From the NCBI RefSeq assembly GCF_039541575.1, contig NZ_BAABGM010000017.1:4652-68651 (forward strand): a stretch of DNA of 64,000 nt, given 5' to 3'. The DNA comes from Fodinibacter luteus (GTDB lineage Bacteria > Actinomycetota > Actinomycetes > Actinomycetales > Dermatophilaceae). The notes below the pieces were generated by a model. It was not told the origin of the DNA. It saw only the letters and a program-made list of their open reading frames with translations, and did not search any database. A program made the position numbers and the translations under genes. Below, piece after piece: positions 8,405 through 17,347 of the stretch (position 1 is its first letter; every line of letters begins with the position of its first letter).

Positions 8405-9022
8405 TCAGCTCGCGGCGGTGGGTGGCGGACGCAGCCCGCTCTCCCTGAGCTCGAGCAGCGCGAGGGCGTGGATGACGTCGCTCTCGCCCCGGCGCCAGGC
8501 GCCGGCGGGGTCGTCGGACACCCGGGCGAGCCGCGGCATCGGCTGGTTCGCCATGGCGCGCAGGGCGAAGAGGTCGAGGTCCGGTGCGGCGTCGATGAAG
8601 CGCTGGGCCGCCCCGGCGCGGCGCGCGAAGCGCACCCGCAGCACGAGCCAGAACAGCCCGACGATGAGGATCGGGATCAGGGCCGTGGTGAGGGCGAGCA
8701 GCAGCGACACCTGCTCGACCGCGCTCACGAGGTCGGCGCCTGCCTGCTCGATCTCCGAGCCGACACCGGCGGCGGCCCGGAAGGGGGTCGCGACCCGGTC
8801 CTGGAGGAGGGGCAGGTCGTCGAAGCCGTCGCCCGCGCTCGTCATCGTGCCGCGGAAGCTGGCCCCCGCGCCCGAGAGGTCGCGACCCGGCTCGGCGAGC
8901 AGCATCGTCGTGTCGTACACCCGCTGCGCCACCCGCACCCAGAGCACGACCCAGAGCACGACGCCGACGTCGGCGACGACCTGGGCCAGGCGCCTCGCGG
9001 GGATGTCGCTGTAGAGCTTCAT
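8405..9022 (-). CDS. Hypothetical membrane protein
   Basis: This encodes 205 residues from ATG 9022, which has a strong Shine-Dalgarno (GGGAGGAAG) 5-13 nt upstream. There are two membrane segments. One is near the N-terminus (VVADVGVVLWVVLWVRVAQ, about 14-32). The other is in the middle (LLLALTTALIPILIVGLFWL, about 107-126). About 75 residues of predicted extracellular, Ala/Gly-rich sequence lie between them. The C-terminus is cytoplasmic and contains FALRAMANQPMPRLARV. Similar proteins occur next to ald in related actinobacteria, but I recognise no function. It is divergent from ald. Confidence 0.8.
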   Translation of the reverse strand: MKLYSDIPARRLAQVVADVGVVLWVVLWVRVAQRVYDTTMLLAEPGRDLSGAGASFRGTMTSAGDGFDDLPLLQDRVATPFRAAAGVGSEIEQAGADLVSAVEQVSLLLALTTALIPILIVGLFWLVLRVRFARRAGAAQRFIDAAPDLDLFALRAMANQPMPRLARVSDDPAGAWRRGESDVIHALALLELRESGLRPPPTAAS

Positions 9023-9063
9023 GGGGCTTCCTCCCGGTCGTGGGGTCGGGGTGCGACCCGGGT

Positions 9064-9069
9064 CTAGAC
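9064..9069 (+). promoter_or_regulatory. Possible -10 element upstream of ald
   Basis: TAGACT fits the actinobacterial TANNNT -10 pattern and lies about 80 nt before the ald start. It would give a leader of roughly 75 nt. No convincing -35 is visible. Confidence 0.25.
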
Positions 9070-9150
9070 TCGCATCGCGCTCCAGCGGGGGCGCGCCCGC
9101 CACGGCAACGGTGCCGTGGCGATCGTCGAGCGAGACAGGGCCAGATAGCC

Positions 9151-10266
9151 GTGAAGGTCGGGATCCCCAGCGAGGTCAAGAACAACGAGTTCCGGGTCGG
9201 CATCACCCCCGTGGGGGTCCACGAGCTCGTGCGCCGTGGGCACGACGTGCTCGTGCAGAAGGGCGCCGGCCTCGGCTCCTCGATCAGCGACGAGGAGTAC
9301 GTCTCCCAGGGCGCCACGATCATCGACTCCGCCGACGACGTCTGGGGCGAGGCGGACATGGTCATGAAGGTCAAGGAGCCCGTCGCCGAGGAGTACCACC
9401 GGCTGCGCGAGGGCCTCACCCTGTTCACCTACCTCCACCTCGCGGCCGACGAGCCGCTGACCAAGGAGCTCGTCGCGAGGAAGGTCACCTCGATCGCCTA
9501 CGAGACCGTGCAGCTGCCCTCCGGCCTGCTGCCGCTGCTCTACCCGATGTCCGAGGTCGCGGGGTGCCTGGCCCCCCAGGTGGGGGCGCACTCGATGATG
9601 AAGGCCCAGGGCGGCCGTGGGGTGCTCATGGGCGGCATCGGCGGCGTCGCCAACTCCAAGGTCGTCGTCATCGGCGCCGGCGTCGCCGGCCAGAACGCGG
9701 CGAACATCGCCCTCGGGATGGGTGCCGACGTCACCCTGCTCGACACCGACCTCGACAAGCTGCGGATGAGCTTCTGGCGCTACGACAACCGGGTCGCCCA
9801 GATCGCGTCGTCCTCGATGTCGATCAAGGAGCAGGTGCTCGGCGCGGACCTCGTCATCGGCACCGTGCTCATCCCCGGCGCCAAGGCCCCCAAGCTCGTC
9901 ACCGACGACATGGTCGCCCAGATGAAGCCGGGGTCGGTTCTCGTCGACGTCGCCATCGACCAGGGCGGCTGCTTCGAGCACTCCCGCCCGACGACGCACG
10001 CCGACCCGACCTTCCAGGTCCACGACTCGATCTACTACTGCGTGGCGAACATGCCCGGCGCGGTGCCGCACACCTCGACGTGGGCGCTGACCAACGCCAC
10101 CCTGTCCTACGCGACCAAGCTCGCCGAGCAGGGCTGGAAGGAGGCCTCCCGGGCCGACCCGGCCCTCGCCCTGGGCCTGAACACCCACGGCGGCCACGTG
10201 ACCTACGCCGCGGTCGCCGAGGCCTTCGGCATGGACAGCATCACCCTCGACGAGGCCCTGTCCTGA
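9151..10266 (+). CDS. ald: Alanine dehydrogenase
   Basis: This encodes 371 residues, the usual length of Ald. The GTG at 9151 gives MKVGIPSEVKNNEFRVGITP, the conserved N-terminus with the substrate-binding Arg and Lys region; the open frame upstream has no homology. The Rossmann nucleotide-binding motif is VVVIGAGVAGQNAANIALGMG near residues 170-190. The conserved VDVAIDQGGCFE and CVANMPGAVPHTST motifs follow. The enzyme interconverts L-alanine and pyruvate with NAD and ammonia. The Shine-Dalgarno is weak (ACAGGG). Confidence 0.96.
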   Translation: MKVGIPSEVKNNEFRVGITPVGVHELVRRGHDVLVQKGAGLGSSISDEEYVSQGATIIDSADDVWGEADMVMKVKEPVAEEYHRLREGLTLFTYLHLAADEPLTKELVARKVTSIAYETVQLPSGLLPLLYPMSEVAGCLAPQVGAHSMMKAQGGRGVLMGGIGGVANSKVVVIGAGVAGQNAANIALGMGADVTLLDTDLDKLRMSFWRYDNRVAQIASSSMSIKEQVLGADLVIGTVLIPGAKAPKLVTDDMVAQMKPGSVLVDVAIDQGGCFEHSRPTTHADPTFQVHDSIYYCVANMPGAVPHTSTWALTNATLSYATKLAEQGWKEASRADPALALGLNTHGGHVTYAAVAEAFGMDSITLDEALS

Positions 10267-10304
10267 CCGACGCCGCGAGCCCGCCGACGGCCCGCCCCAC
10301 CCCG

Positions 10305-11216
10305 GTGGCGCGGGCCGTCGACGCGTGGCTGACCCACCTCGACGTCGAGCGCGGGGTGTCCCGCAACACGCTCACGGCCTACCGGCGCGACCTGGCCCGG
10401 TGGACCGCCCACCTCGCCTCCGTCGGGGTCGACCGTCCCGAGGACGTCCGCGAGGCCCACGTCAGCGACTTCCTCGCCGGGCTGCGCGAGGGCGACGAGC
10501 ACCACCAGCCGCTCGCCGCGACGTCCGCCGCCCGCACCCTCGTCGCCGTACGCGGCCTGCACCGCTTCCTCGCGCTCGAGGGCGTCCTCGACGCCGACCC
10601 CGCGCGCACGGTGAGCCCGCCGAGGCCCCCGTCGCGGCTGCCCAAGGCGATCCCGGTCGAGGACGTCGAGCGCCTCCTGGAGGCGGCTTCGGTCGGCGAC
10701 ACCCCGGCATCCCTGCGCGACCGCGCCCTCCTCGAGGTGCTCTACGGCACCGGGGCCCGCATCTCCGAAGCGGTCGGCCTCGACGTCGACGACGTCGAGG
10801 GGGAGGACCGCGTGGTCCGGCTGCGGGGCAAGGGCGGCAAGGACCGGGTCGTCCCGCTCGGGTCGTACGCCGCCGCGGCGCTGTCGGCCTGGCTCGTGCG
10901 CGGCCGGCCCACCCTCGCCGCGCGGGGTGTCGGCACCCCCGCGCTCTTCCTCAACGCCCGTGGGGGGCGGTTGTCGCGGCAGAGTGCCTGGTCGGTGCTG
11001 CGGGCCTGCGCCGAGCGGGCTCACCTCGAGGGCCACCTCTCGCCCCACACCCTGCGCCACTCGTTCGCGACCCACCTCCTCGAGGGTGGCGCCGATGTGC
11101 GCGTCGTCCAGGAGCTGCTCGGCCACGCATCGGTGACGACGACGCAGGTCTACACCCTCGTCACCGTGCAGCGGCTGCGCGAGGTCTACGCCCAGAGCCA
11201 CCCCCGGGCCCGCTGA
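10305..11216 (+). CDS. xerD: Tyrosine recombinase XerD
   Basis: This encodes 303 residues if GTG 10305 is used. The frame stays open upstream into ald, and a CTG at 10263 is another but rarer option. The N-terminal SAM-like domain has HLDVERGVSRNTLTAYRRDL. The catalytic domain has LYGTGARISEAVGL (first Arg), KGGKDRVVPL (Lys), HTLRHSFATHLLEGG (His, Arg) and LLGHASVTTTQVYTLV (His, Tyr nucleophile). It resolves chromosome dimers at dif together with XerC. A chromosomal position before parA-scpAB fits this role, which distinguishes it from the element integrase at 56875. Confidence 0.94.
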   Translation: MARAVDAWLTHLDVERGVSRNTLTAYRRDLARWTAHLASVGVDRPEDVREAHVSDFLAGLREGDEHHQPLAATSAARTLVAVRGLHRFLALEGVLDADPARTVSPPRPPSRLPKAIPVEDVERLLEAASVGDTPASLRDRALLEVLYGTGARISEAVGLDVDDVEGEDRVVRLRGKGGKDRVVPLGSYAAAALSAWLVRGRPTLAARGVGTPALFLNARGGRLSRQSAWSVLRACAERAHLEGHLSPHTLRHSFATHLLEGGADVRVVQELLGHASVTTTQVYTLVTVQRLREVYAQSHPRAR

Positions 11217-11319
11217 GCCCGCGCGGCAACCCGCCTTCGCGGCCCGGGCCTCGCCCGCTGATAGGGTCGGCACGATCAGCGAGAGGCTGACCGAGAGACC
11301 GCTACCGGGGAGTGGAGAG

Positions 11320-12198
11320 TTGGATTCCGACGCGGCGTTGCAGATCCGCCTTGCCGGACAGGTGGGGCCGACCGGGCGGCCCCTCCCGGACTTCCCGGAG
11401 CCGCAGCCGCTGACCTCCCACGGCCCGGCGCGCATCATCGCGATGTGCAACCAGAAGGGCGGGGTCGGCAAGACGACGACGACGATCAACCTCGGGGCCG
11501 CGCTCGCGGAGGTCGGTCGGCGCGTGCTGCTCGTCGACTTCGACCCCCAGGGCGCGCTGTCGGTGGGCCTCGGCATCCCGGCGCACGAGCTCGACGTCAC
11601 GATCTACAACCTGCTCACCGAGCGCGGTCACGACGTGCGCGAGGTCATCCGGCGCACCAAGGTCGAGGGCCTCGACATCATCCCGGCGAACATCGACCTG
11701 TCCGCCGCCGAGGTCCAGCTCGTCGGGGAGGTGGCCCGCGAGCAGATCCTCGCCCGCGTGCTGCGCCCGGTCGTCGACGACTACGACGTCGTGCTCATCG
11801 ACTGCCAGCCCTCCCTCGGCCTGCTCACCGTCAACGCCCTGACGGCGGCGCACGGCGTCATCATCCCGCTCGAGTGCGAGTTCTTCGCGATGCGCGGGGT
11901 GGCGCTGCTCGTCGAGACGATCGAGAAGATCACCGACCGGCTCAACCCGCGACTGCAGGTCGACGGCATCCTCGCGACGATGTACGACGGCCGCACCCTG
12001 CACTCGCGCGAGGTCGTCGCGAGCGTCGTCGAGCACTTCGGCGACGACGTCTTCCACACCGTCATCTCGCGCACCGTCAAGTTCCCCGACGCCTCCCTCG
12101 CCGCCGAGCCGCTCACGACCTACGACGCGAGCCACAAGGGCGCCGACGCCTACCGGCAGCTCGCCCGCGAGCTCATCGCCCGCGGTGGGGCGGCCTGA
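11320..12198 (+). CDS. ParA/Soj-family chromosome-partitioning ATPase
   Basis: This encodes 292 residues from a TTG start at 11320, with a purine-rich Shine-Dalgarno (GGGGAGTGGAG) just upstream. The deviant Walker A is CNQKGGVGKTTTTINL near residues 42-57. DFDPQGALSVGLG and VVDDYDVVLIDCQPSLGLLT (Walker B) follow. This is the second ParA-type ATPase usually found upstream of scpAB in actinobacteria, distinct from the ParA beside the replication origin. The scpA start lies 4 nt after its stop, so the two are likely co-transcribed. Confidence 0.93.
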   Translation: MDSDAALQIRLAGQVGPTGRPLPDFPEPQPLTSHGPARIIAMCNQKGGVGKTTTTINLGAALAEVGRRVLLVDFDPQGALSVGLGIPAHELDVTIYNLLTERGHDVREVIRRTKVEGLDIIPANIDLSAAEVQLVGEVAREQILARVLRPVVDDYDVVLIDCQPSLGLLTVNALTAAHGVIIPLECEFFAMRGVALLVETIEKITDRLNPRLQVDGILATMYDGRTLHSREVVASVVEHFGDDVFHTVISRTVKFPDASLAAEPLTTYDASHKGADAYRQLARELIARGGAA

Positions 12199-12202
12199 CC
12201 CG

Positions 12203-13114
12203 ATGGCGACGGCCCCCGACGAGGCCGGGGGCGTCACCGACGTCACCCCCGGCGGTGTGCTGACCCGGCGAGCGCCGGCGACCGCCTTCGAGGTCACCCT
12301 CGACAACTTCAGCGGGCCCTTCGACCTGCTCCTCGGGCTCATCAGCAAGCACCGCCTCGACATCACCGAGATCGCCCTCGCGAGGGTCACCGACGACTTC
12401 ATCGCGCACATCCGCGCCGAGCGGGCGACACCCGGCGGCTGGGACCTCTCCCAGGCCAGTGAGTTCCTCCTCGTCGCCGCGACCCTGCTCGACCTCAAGG
12501 CCGCCCGCCTCCTGCCGCAGTCCGGGCCGGAGGACGAGGAGGACCTCGCGCTCATCGAGGCCCGCGACATCCTGTTCGCCCGGTTGCTGCAGTACCGGGC
12601 CTTCAAGGACATCGCCCACACCTTCGGCGAGCGGATGGCGACGGCCGGGCGCATGCAGCCGCGCACGGCATCCCTCGAACCCCACCTCGCCGCGCTGCTG
12701 CCCGAGCTCGTCATGACCGTGACGCCCGAGCAGCTCGCCATGGTCGCGGCGCGGGCGCTGACGCCGAAGCCGGTGCCGACGGTCGGCCTCGGCCACCTCC
12801 ACGCGCCGGCGGTGAGCGTGCGTGAGCAGGCGGGTCTCATCGGCGCCCGGCTGCGCCGCGAGCGGGTCGCCTCGTTCCGCAGCCTCGTCGCCGACGCCGA
12901 CTCCACCCTCGTCGTCGTGGCCCGCTTCCTCGCGCTGCTCGAGCTGTTCCGCGAGTCGGCGATCGGCTTCGAGCAGGCCGAGGCCCTCGGCGAGCTCACC
13001 GTCCGGTGGACCGGCCCGGAGGAGGGCGAGATCGAGGTCGACGACGAGTTCGACGAGCCGCTCGCCGAGCACGACGAGCCCACGACCGCAGCCCAGGAGA
13101 GCACCGATGAGTGA
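12203..13114 (+). CDS. scpA: Segregation and condensation protein A
   Basis: This encodes 303 residues from ATG 12203. An earlier in-frame GTG at 12185 overlaps parA. The ScpA kleisin signature is present (FEVTLDNFSGPFDLLLGLISKHRLDI, read as FEVTLDNFSGPFDLLLGL then ISKHRLDITEIAL), as is FLLVAATLLDLKAARLLP. The C-terminal winged-helix segment includes VVVARFLALLELFRESAIGFEQ. ScpA bridges the SMC heads together with ScpB. Its stop overlaps scpB by 8 nt. Confidence 0.96.
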   Translation: MATAPDEAGGVTDVTPGGVLTRRAPATAFEVTLDNFSGPFDLLLGLISKHRLDITEIALARVTDDFIAHIRAERATPGGWDLSQASEFLLVAATLLDLKAARLLPQSGPEDEEDLALIEARDILFARLLQYRAFKDIAHTFGERMATAGRMQPRTASLEPHLAALLPELVMTVTPEQLAMVAARALTPKPVPTVGLGHLHAPAVSVREQAGLIGARLRRERVASFRSLVADADSTLVVVARFLALLELFRESAIGFEQAEALGELTVRWTGPEEGEIEVDDEFDEPLAEHDEPTTAAQESTDE

Positions 13115-13814
13115 GTCGCACGAGCACCCCGGGGCGGTCGACGTCCCCGAGGCACCCCCGACCCCCGCTGGCTCCGAGGCGGCCGAGGCGGCGGACGCGG
13201 CCGACGCTGCCGAGGCGGCCGACGCCTCGCAGGAGCAGCTCGCCCTCGACGTCGCCGAGTTCCCGGGGGGCATCCACGGTGCCCTCGAGGCCGTCCTCAT
13301 GGTCGTCGACGAGCCCGTCACGGCGGTGGCCCTCGCGACGGCCCTCGAGCAGCCCGTCGCCGACGTCGAGGCGGCCCTCGCCGAGCTCGAGGAGGGGTAC
13401 GTCGAGCAGCGCCGCGGCTTCACCCTGCGCCCGGTCGGCGGGGGCTGGCGGATCTACAGCCGCCACGAGTACGCCCCGGTCGTGGAGCGCTTCGTCCTCG
13501 ACGGCCAGCAGGCCCGCCTGACCCAGGCCTCGCTCGAGACGCTCGCGGTCATCGCCTACCGCCAGCCGGTCTCGCGCTCGCGCGTGGCGGCCGTGCGCGG
13601 CGTCAACGTCGACGGCGTCATCCGCACGCTGCTCAGCCGGGGGCTCATCGAGGAACGCGGCCACGACGAGGAGTCCACCGCCATCCTGTACGGCACGACG
13701 TCGTACTTCCTCGAGCGGCTCGGCCTGCAGAGCCTGGACGACCTACCGGCCCTGGCGCCCTACCTGCCCGAGGTCGACGTGCTCGACGAGATCGCCGAAG
13801 GAGGCCACGCATGA
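13107..13814 (+). CDS. scpB: Segregation and condensation protein B
   Basis: This encodes 235 residues. The ATG at 13107 overlaps the scpA end by 8 nt. The N-terminal 45 residues are low-complexity and acidic/Ala-rich (EAADAADAAEAADA). The two winged-helix domains follow, with HGALEAVLMVVDEPV, TQASLETLAVIAYRQPVSRS and GTTSYFLERLGLQSLDDLP, all typical of ScpB. It forms the SMC accessory complex with ScpA. Its stop overlaps the rluB ATG (ATGA). Confidence 0.96.
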   Translation: MSESHEHPGAVDVPEAPPTPAGSEAAEAADAADAAEAADASQEQLALDVAEFPGGIHGALEAVLMVVDEPVTAVALATALEQPVADVEAALAELEEGYVEQRRGFTLRPVGGGWRIYSRHEYAPVVERFVLDGQQARLTQASLETLAVIAYRQPVSRSRVAAVRGVNVDGVIRTLLSRGLIEERGHDEESTAILYGTTSYFLERLGLQSLDDLPALAPYLPEVDVLDEIAEGGHA

Positions 13815-14827
13815 CGCCGCCGAGGAGACGTGGACCCGCGCCGCAGGGCAAGGGCGGTGGCCGGGGTCCCGGCACGCCGAGCGGCCGCACTGGTGCCGGA
13901 AAGGCTTCCGCAAAGGCTTCCGGGAAGGCTTCGGGAAAGGCCCCCGGAAAGAGCCCCGGAAAGACCCCCGGAAAGACCCCCGGGAGGGCGCCCGGTCAGG
14001 CCACCGGACGGGGCGCGAAGCCGCGCGGTGTCGGCACGACCCGGCCGAGCCAGCCGACGGCGGCCCCGCAGTGGCCGGACCGACCGGCGGTCGACGTCCA
14101 CGACCCGGACGGCGTGCGGCTGCAGAAGCTGCTCGCAGCCGCCGGCGTCGGGTCGCGCCGGGTCTGCGAGGACCTCATCACCGCGGGCCGGGTCGAGGTC
14201 GACGGCCACGTCGTCACCGAGCTCGGGGTGCGCATCCGACCGACCCAGGCCGTCCACGTCGACGGGGTGCGCATCCAGCTCGACGAGTCGCGGGTCTACC
14301 TCGCGTTCAACAAGCCGCTCGGGGTCGTCACGACGATGAGCGACGAGCTCGGCCGGGTCGACATCGGTGACTTCCTCGCCAACCGCACGGAACGCCTCTT
14401 CCACGTCGGACGCCTCGACGCCGACACCGAGGGGTTGCTCCTGCTCACGAACGACGGCGACCTCGCGCACCGGCTCCAGCACCCGCGCTACGGCGTGCTC
14501 AAGACCTACCTCGCGCAGATCCCGGGCCCCGTCCCGCGCGACCTGGGCCGCCGGCTGCGCGAGGGCATCGAGCTCGACGACGGGCCGGTGCGGGTCGACT
14601 CGTTCCGCGTCGTCGACTCCGCGCCCGGCAAGGCGCTCGTCGAGGTGGTCCTCCACGAGGGCCGCAAGCACATCGTGCGGCGGATGCTCGCCGAGGCCGG
14701 CCACCCCGTGCTCAGCCTCGTGCGCACCCAGGTGGGCCCGATCCACCTCGCCGACACCAGGCCGGGCAGGTGGCGCAACCTCACGAGCGCGGAGGTCGGG
14801 GCCCTCTACGCCGCGGCGGGGCTGTGA
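13811..14827 (+). CDS. rluB: RluB/RsuA-family rRNA pseudouridine synthase
   Basis: This encodes 338 residues. The first 90 or so form a basic, low-complexity tail made of repeating (K/R)-(T/A/S)-(P/S)-G units (for example SGKAPGKSPGKTPGKTPG). The S4 RNA-binding domain follows (RLQKLLAAAGVGSRRVCEDL). The catalytic domain carries VGRLDADTEGLLLLTNDGDL with the nucleophilic Asp, then HEGRKHIVRRML. The family modifies a uridine in 23S rRNA. The position after scpB is conserved in actinobacteria. The codons for the tail form tandem repeats that could vary by slippage. Confidence 0.93.
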   Translation: MTPPRRRGPAPQGKGGGRGPGTPSGRTGAGKASAKASGKASGKAPGKSPGKTPGKTPGRAPGQATGRGAKPRGVGTTRPSQPTAAPQWPDRPAVDVHDPDGVRLQKLLAAAGVGSRRVCEDLITAGRVEVDGHVVTELGVRIRPTQAVHVDGVRIQLDESRVYLAFNKPLGVVTTMSDELGRVDIGDFLANRTERLFHVGRLDADTEGLLLLTNDGDLAHRLQHPRYGVLKTYLAQIPGPVPRDLGRRLREGIELDDGPVRVDSFRVVDSAPGKALVEVVLHEGRKHIVRRMLAEAGHPVLSLVRTQVGPIHLADTRPGRWRNLTSAEVGALYAAAGL

Positions 14828-15903
14828 CCCGCGTCCACGTCATCGGCACCGGGCTGCTCGGCACGAGCCTCGGGCTCGCGCTGCGCCGGCTCGGCGACGA
14901 CGTCACCCTCGAGGACATCAGCCCCACGCACGCGGCCCTCGCCCGCGACCTCGGCGCCGGGCGGCTGCCCGACGGCCCGGTCGACCCCGAGCTCGTCGTC
15001 GTCGCCACGCCCCCCGACGTCACGGCCCACTGCGTCGCCGGCGCCCTGCGACGATGGCCGTCCGCGGCGGTCACCGACCTCGCGTCGGTCAAGGGTGCGG
15101 TGCTCGACGCCCTGCGGGACGCCGGGACCGACCTCACCCGGTACTGCGGCTCGCACCCCATGGCCGGCCGGGAGCGGTCCGGCGCCGTCTCGGGGCGGCA
15201 CGACCTCTTCGACGGACGGGCGTGGGTCCTCACCCCGACGACCGAGACCGACCCGGCCGTCGTCGCGCTCGTCACCGCAGTCGCCCGCTCCGCCGGGTCG
15301 GCGGTCAGCACCCTGGCCCCGGAGCACCACGACGCCGCGGTCGCAGCGGTCTCGCACGTCCCGCAGCTGGCCGCGAGCCTCGTCGCCGCGCGCCTCGAGC
15401 GCCTCGACGACGCGGCCGTCGCCCTCGCCGGCCAGGGCCTGCGTGACGTCACCCGCATCGCCGCGAGCGACCCGGGCCTGTGGACCCAGATCCTCGCCGG
15501 GAACGCGCCGGCCGTGCGCGACGTGCTCACCGCACTCGTCGACGACCTGGGGCGGGTCGTCGACGCCCTCGACGAGCTGAGCACGTCGAGCGACGCGCCC
15601 GGCGCGCGGGGCACCCTCGCCCGGGCCATCGCCGCGGGCAACGCGGGCCACGCGCGCATCCCGGGCAAGCACGGCGCAGCGCCGACGGCGTACACGACGG
15701 TGCGCGTCCTCATCCCGGACGAGCCCGGCCAGCTCGGTCGCCTCTTCGCCGACATCGCGGTGATCGGCACGAACATCGAGGAGTTCCACCTCGACCACGG
15801 CCTCGGCCAGCCGTTCGGCCTCGCCGAGGTCGACGTCGTGCCGGCCGCGGCGGCGGGGCTCGCCCACGCCCTCGCCGACCGGGGCTGGCGGCTGCACGGC
15901 TGA
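14824..15903 (+). CDS. tyrA: Prephenate dehydrogenase
   Basis: This encodes 359 residues from GTG 14824, overlapping the rluB stop (GTGA). The Rossmann motif is VIGTGLLGTSLGLALRRLG near residues 5-23. The conserved TDLASVKGAVLDAL and CGSHPMAGRERSGA motifs follow, and the C-terminal ACT domain includes VRVLIPDEPGQLGRLFADI and NIEEFHLDHG. It oxidatively decarboxylates prephenate to 4-hydroxyphenylpyruvate on the tyrosine route. The ACT domain suggests amino-acid feedback control. Confidence 0.95.
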   Translation: MTRVHVIGTGLLGTSLGLALRRLGDDVTLEDISPTHAALARDLGAGRLPDGPVDPELVVVATPPDVTAHCVAGALRRWPSAAVTDLASVKGAVLDALRDAGTDLTRYCGSHPMAGRERSGAVSGRHDLFDGRAWVLTPTTETDPAVVALVTAVARSAGSAVSTLAPEHHDAAVAAVSHVPQLAASLVAARLERLDDAAVALAGQGLRDVTRIAASDPGLWTQILAGNAPAVRDVLTALVDDLGRVVDALDELSTSSDAPGARGTLARAIAAGNAGHARIPGKHGAAPTAYTTVRVLIPDEPGQLGRLFADIAVIGTNIEEFHLDHGLGQPFGLAEVDVVPAAAAGLAHALADRGWRLHG

Positions 15904-15912
15904 GCCGGCCAC

Positions 15913-15918
15913 TAGGCT
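15913..15918 (+). promoter_or_regulatory. -10 element upstream of cmk
   Basis: TAGGCT matches TANNNT and lies 8 nt before the cmk ATG at 15927. This again points to a leaderless or near-leaderless start, with no Shine-Dalgarno visible. Confidence 0.35.
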
Positions 15919-15926
15919 GACGCCCC

Positions 15927-16616
15927 ATGACCGCCCCCCTCACGATCGCGATCGACGGTCCCTCCGGCTCCGGCAAGAGCACCGTCTCGAAGGCGGTGGC
16001 CCGCCGGCTCGGCATCGGCTACCTCGACACCGGCGCGATGTACCGCGCACTCACGTGGTGGTGCCTCGAGCGTGGGCTCGACCTCACGGATGCCGGGGCC
16101 GTCGCGGATGCCGCGCGCCGGCTGCCGCTCGAGATCGGCACCGACCCGGGGGCGCCGACCGTCACCGTCGGCGGCACCGACGTCACCGAGGCGATCCGCA
16201 CGACGCGGGTCAGCACCGCCGTGTCGGCCGTGGCGACCAACCTCGACGTGCGCGCGGTCCTGCAGCAGCTGCAGCGCGACCTCATGGACCGGATCGCCGC
16301 GCAGACCGGGGGAGTGGTGGCCGAGGGGCGTGACATCACGACCGTCGTCGCCCCCGGAGCCCGGGTGCGGGTGCTCCTCACGGCATCCGAGGCGGCCCGG
16401 CTGCGCCGCCGCTCGGCGGAGCTGCACGGCAGCGACGACGCCGCCGCGGTCGAGGCCACGCGCGACCAGGTGGTCCGTCGCGACCGCGACGACTCGACCG
16501 TCTCGACGTTCACCGAGGCGGCCGACGGCGTCGTGCTCGTCGACACCTCCGACCTCGACCTCGACGAGAGCGTCGAGGCCGTGCTCGACGTCGTCGCGGC
16601 CGAGACCTCCGACTGA
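15927..16616 (+). CDS. cmk: Cytidylate kinase
   Basis: This encodes 229 residues. The P-loop GPSGSGKS is at residues 11-18. The CMP-kinase signature YLDTGAMYRALTWW follows, then VVAEGRDITTVVAPGA, the RLRRRSAELHG lid region and RDRDDSTVSTFTEAADGVVLVDTS. It phosphorylates CMP/dCMP. In actinobacteria cmk is regularly followed by an acyltransferase and der, as here. Confidence 0.96.
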   Translation: MTAPLTIAIDGPSGSGKSTVSKAVARRLGIGYLDTGAMYRALTWWCLERGLDLTDAGAVADAARRLPLEIGTDPGAPTVTVGGTDVTEAIRTTRVSTAVSAVATNLDVRAVLQQLQRDLMDRIAAQTGGVVAEGRDITTVVAPGARVRVLLTASEAARLRRRSAELHGSDDAAAVEATRDQVVRRDRDDSTVSTFTEAADGVVLVDTSDLDLDESVEAVLDVVAAETSD

Positions 16617-16627
16617 CGACGACCGGC

Positions 16628-17317
16628 GTGGTCGACGACAACGCGGCCCCCGGGCCGGCTCGGGCCCGGCTCGGGCACCTCGTGGGCCGGTCCCTCTTCC
16701 TCCTGCTGTACGCGGCCCGGTCCGCCGGCCGCTCGAACGTCCCGGCGCGTGGCCCGGTGCTGCTCGCGGCCAACCACACCGGCTACCTCGACGGCGCCCT
16801 CGTGCTGTCGATGGCGCCGCGGCCCAGCCACTTCCTCGTCCTCGCGAAGACGTTCGACGGCGTCGTCGGGCACCTGCTGCGCTGGAGCGGGCAGATCCCC
16901 ATCGACCAGGGGCGCGGCGACCGCACCGCGCTCGGCCGGGCCCTCGACGTGCTCGGCCGCGGCGGTGTCGTCGGCATCTTCCCCGAAGGGGGCCGGGGGC
17001 GGGGCGACCTCGCCGCCGCCGGCAAGGGCGTCGCCTGGCTCGCGCTCCAGTCCGGCGCGCCCGTCGTGCCGACCGCCTGCCTGGGCACCCGCCGCACCGG
17101 ACAGCTCGCCGCGTCCTGGCCGCGGTTGCGGTCCCGGATGGTCGTCGACTTCGGCGCGCCGGTCACCCTCGACCTGCCCGACGGGCTCCCGGGCCGTGAC
17201 CGGCTGGCCCTGGCGACCGAGCAGATCAGGGTCGCCCTCGTGGAGCACGTCCACGCGGCGGCCGACCGGCACGGCATCCCGCTGCCGACGGACCTGCCCC
17301 CCGACCTCCTGGACTGA
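16628..17317 (+). CDS. 1-acyl-sn-glycerol-3-phosphate acyltransferase (PlsC-like)
   Basis: This encodes 229 residues from GTG 16628. The HX4D acyltransferase motif appears as NHTGYLDGA near residues 55-63. The glycerophosphate-binding block is FPEGGRGRGDL near 122-132, and VPTACLGTRR follows. It probably acylates a lysophosphatidate-type acceptor in membrane phospholipid synthesis; the exact acceptor is not evident. It starts 11 nt after cmk and is likely in the same transcript. Confidence 0.92.
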   Translation: MVDDNAAPGPARARLGHLVGRSLFLLLYAARSAGRSNVPARGPVLLAANHTGYLDGALVLSMAPRPSHFLVLAKTFDGVVGHLLRWSGQIPIDQGRGDRTALGRALDVLGRGGVVGIFPEGGRGRGDLAAAGKGVAWLALQSGAPVVPTACLGTRRTGQLAASWPRLRSRMVVDFGAPVTLDLPDGLPGRDRLALATEQIRVALVEHVHAAADRHGIPLPTDLPPDLLD

Positions 17318-17335
17318 GCCACCCCCGCGGTGGGG

Positions 17336-17341
17336 GAGAAT
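17336..17341 (+). promoter_or_regulatory. -10 element of a leaderless der promoter
   Basis: GAGAAT, a TATAAT variant, lies exactly 6 nt before the der ATG at 17348. This matches the spacing at rel (1527) and the metallo-hydrolase gene (6214). Confidence 0.42.
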
Positions 17342-17347
17342 GGCCGG

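Noticed and set aside
11302..13155. 617-codon minus-strand frame opposite parA-scpA
   Set aside because: Ser/Arg-rich antisense translation with no recognisable domain; the plus-strand genes are certain.
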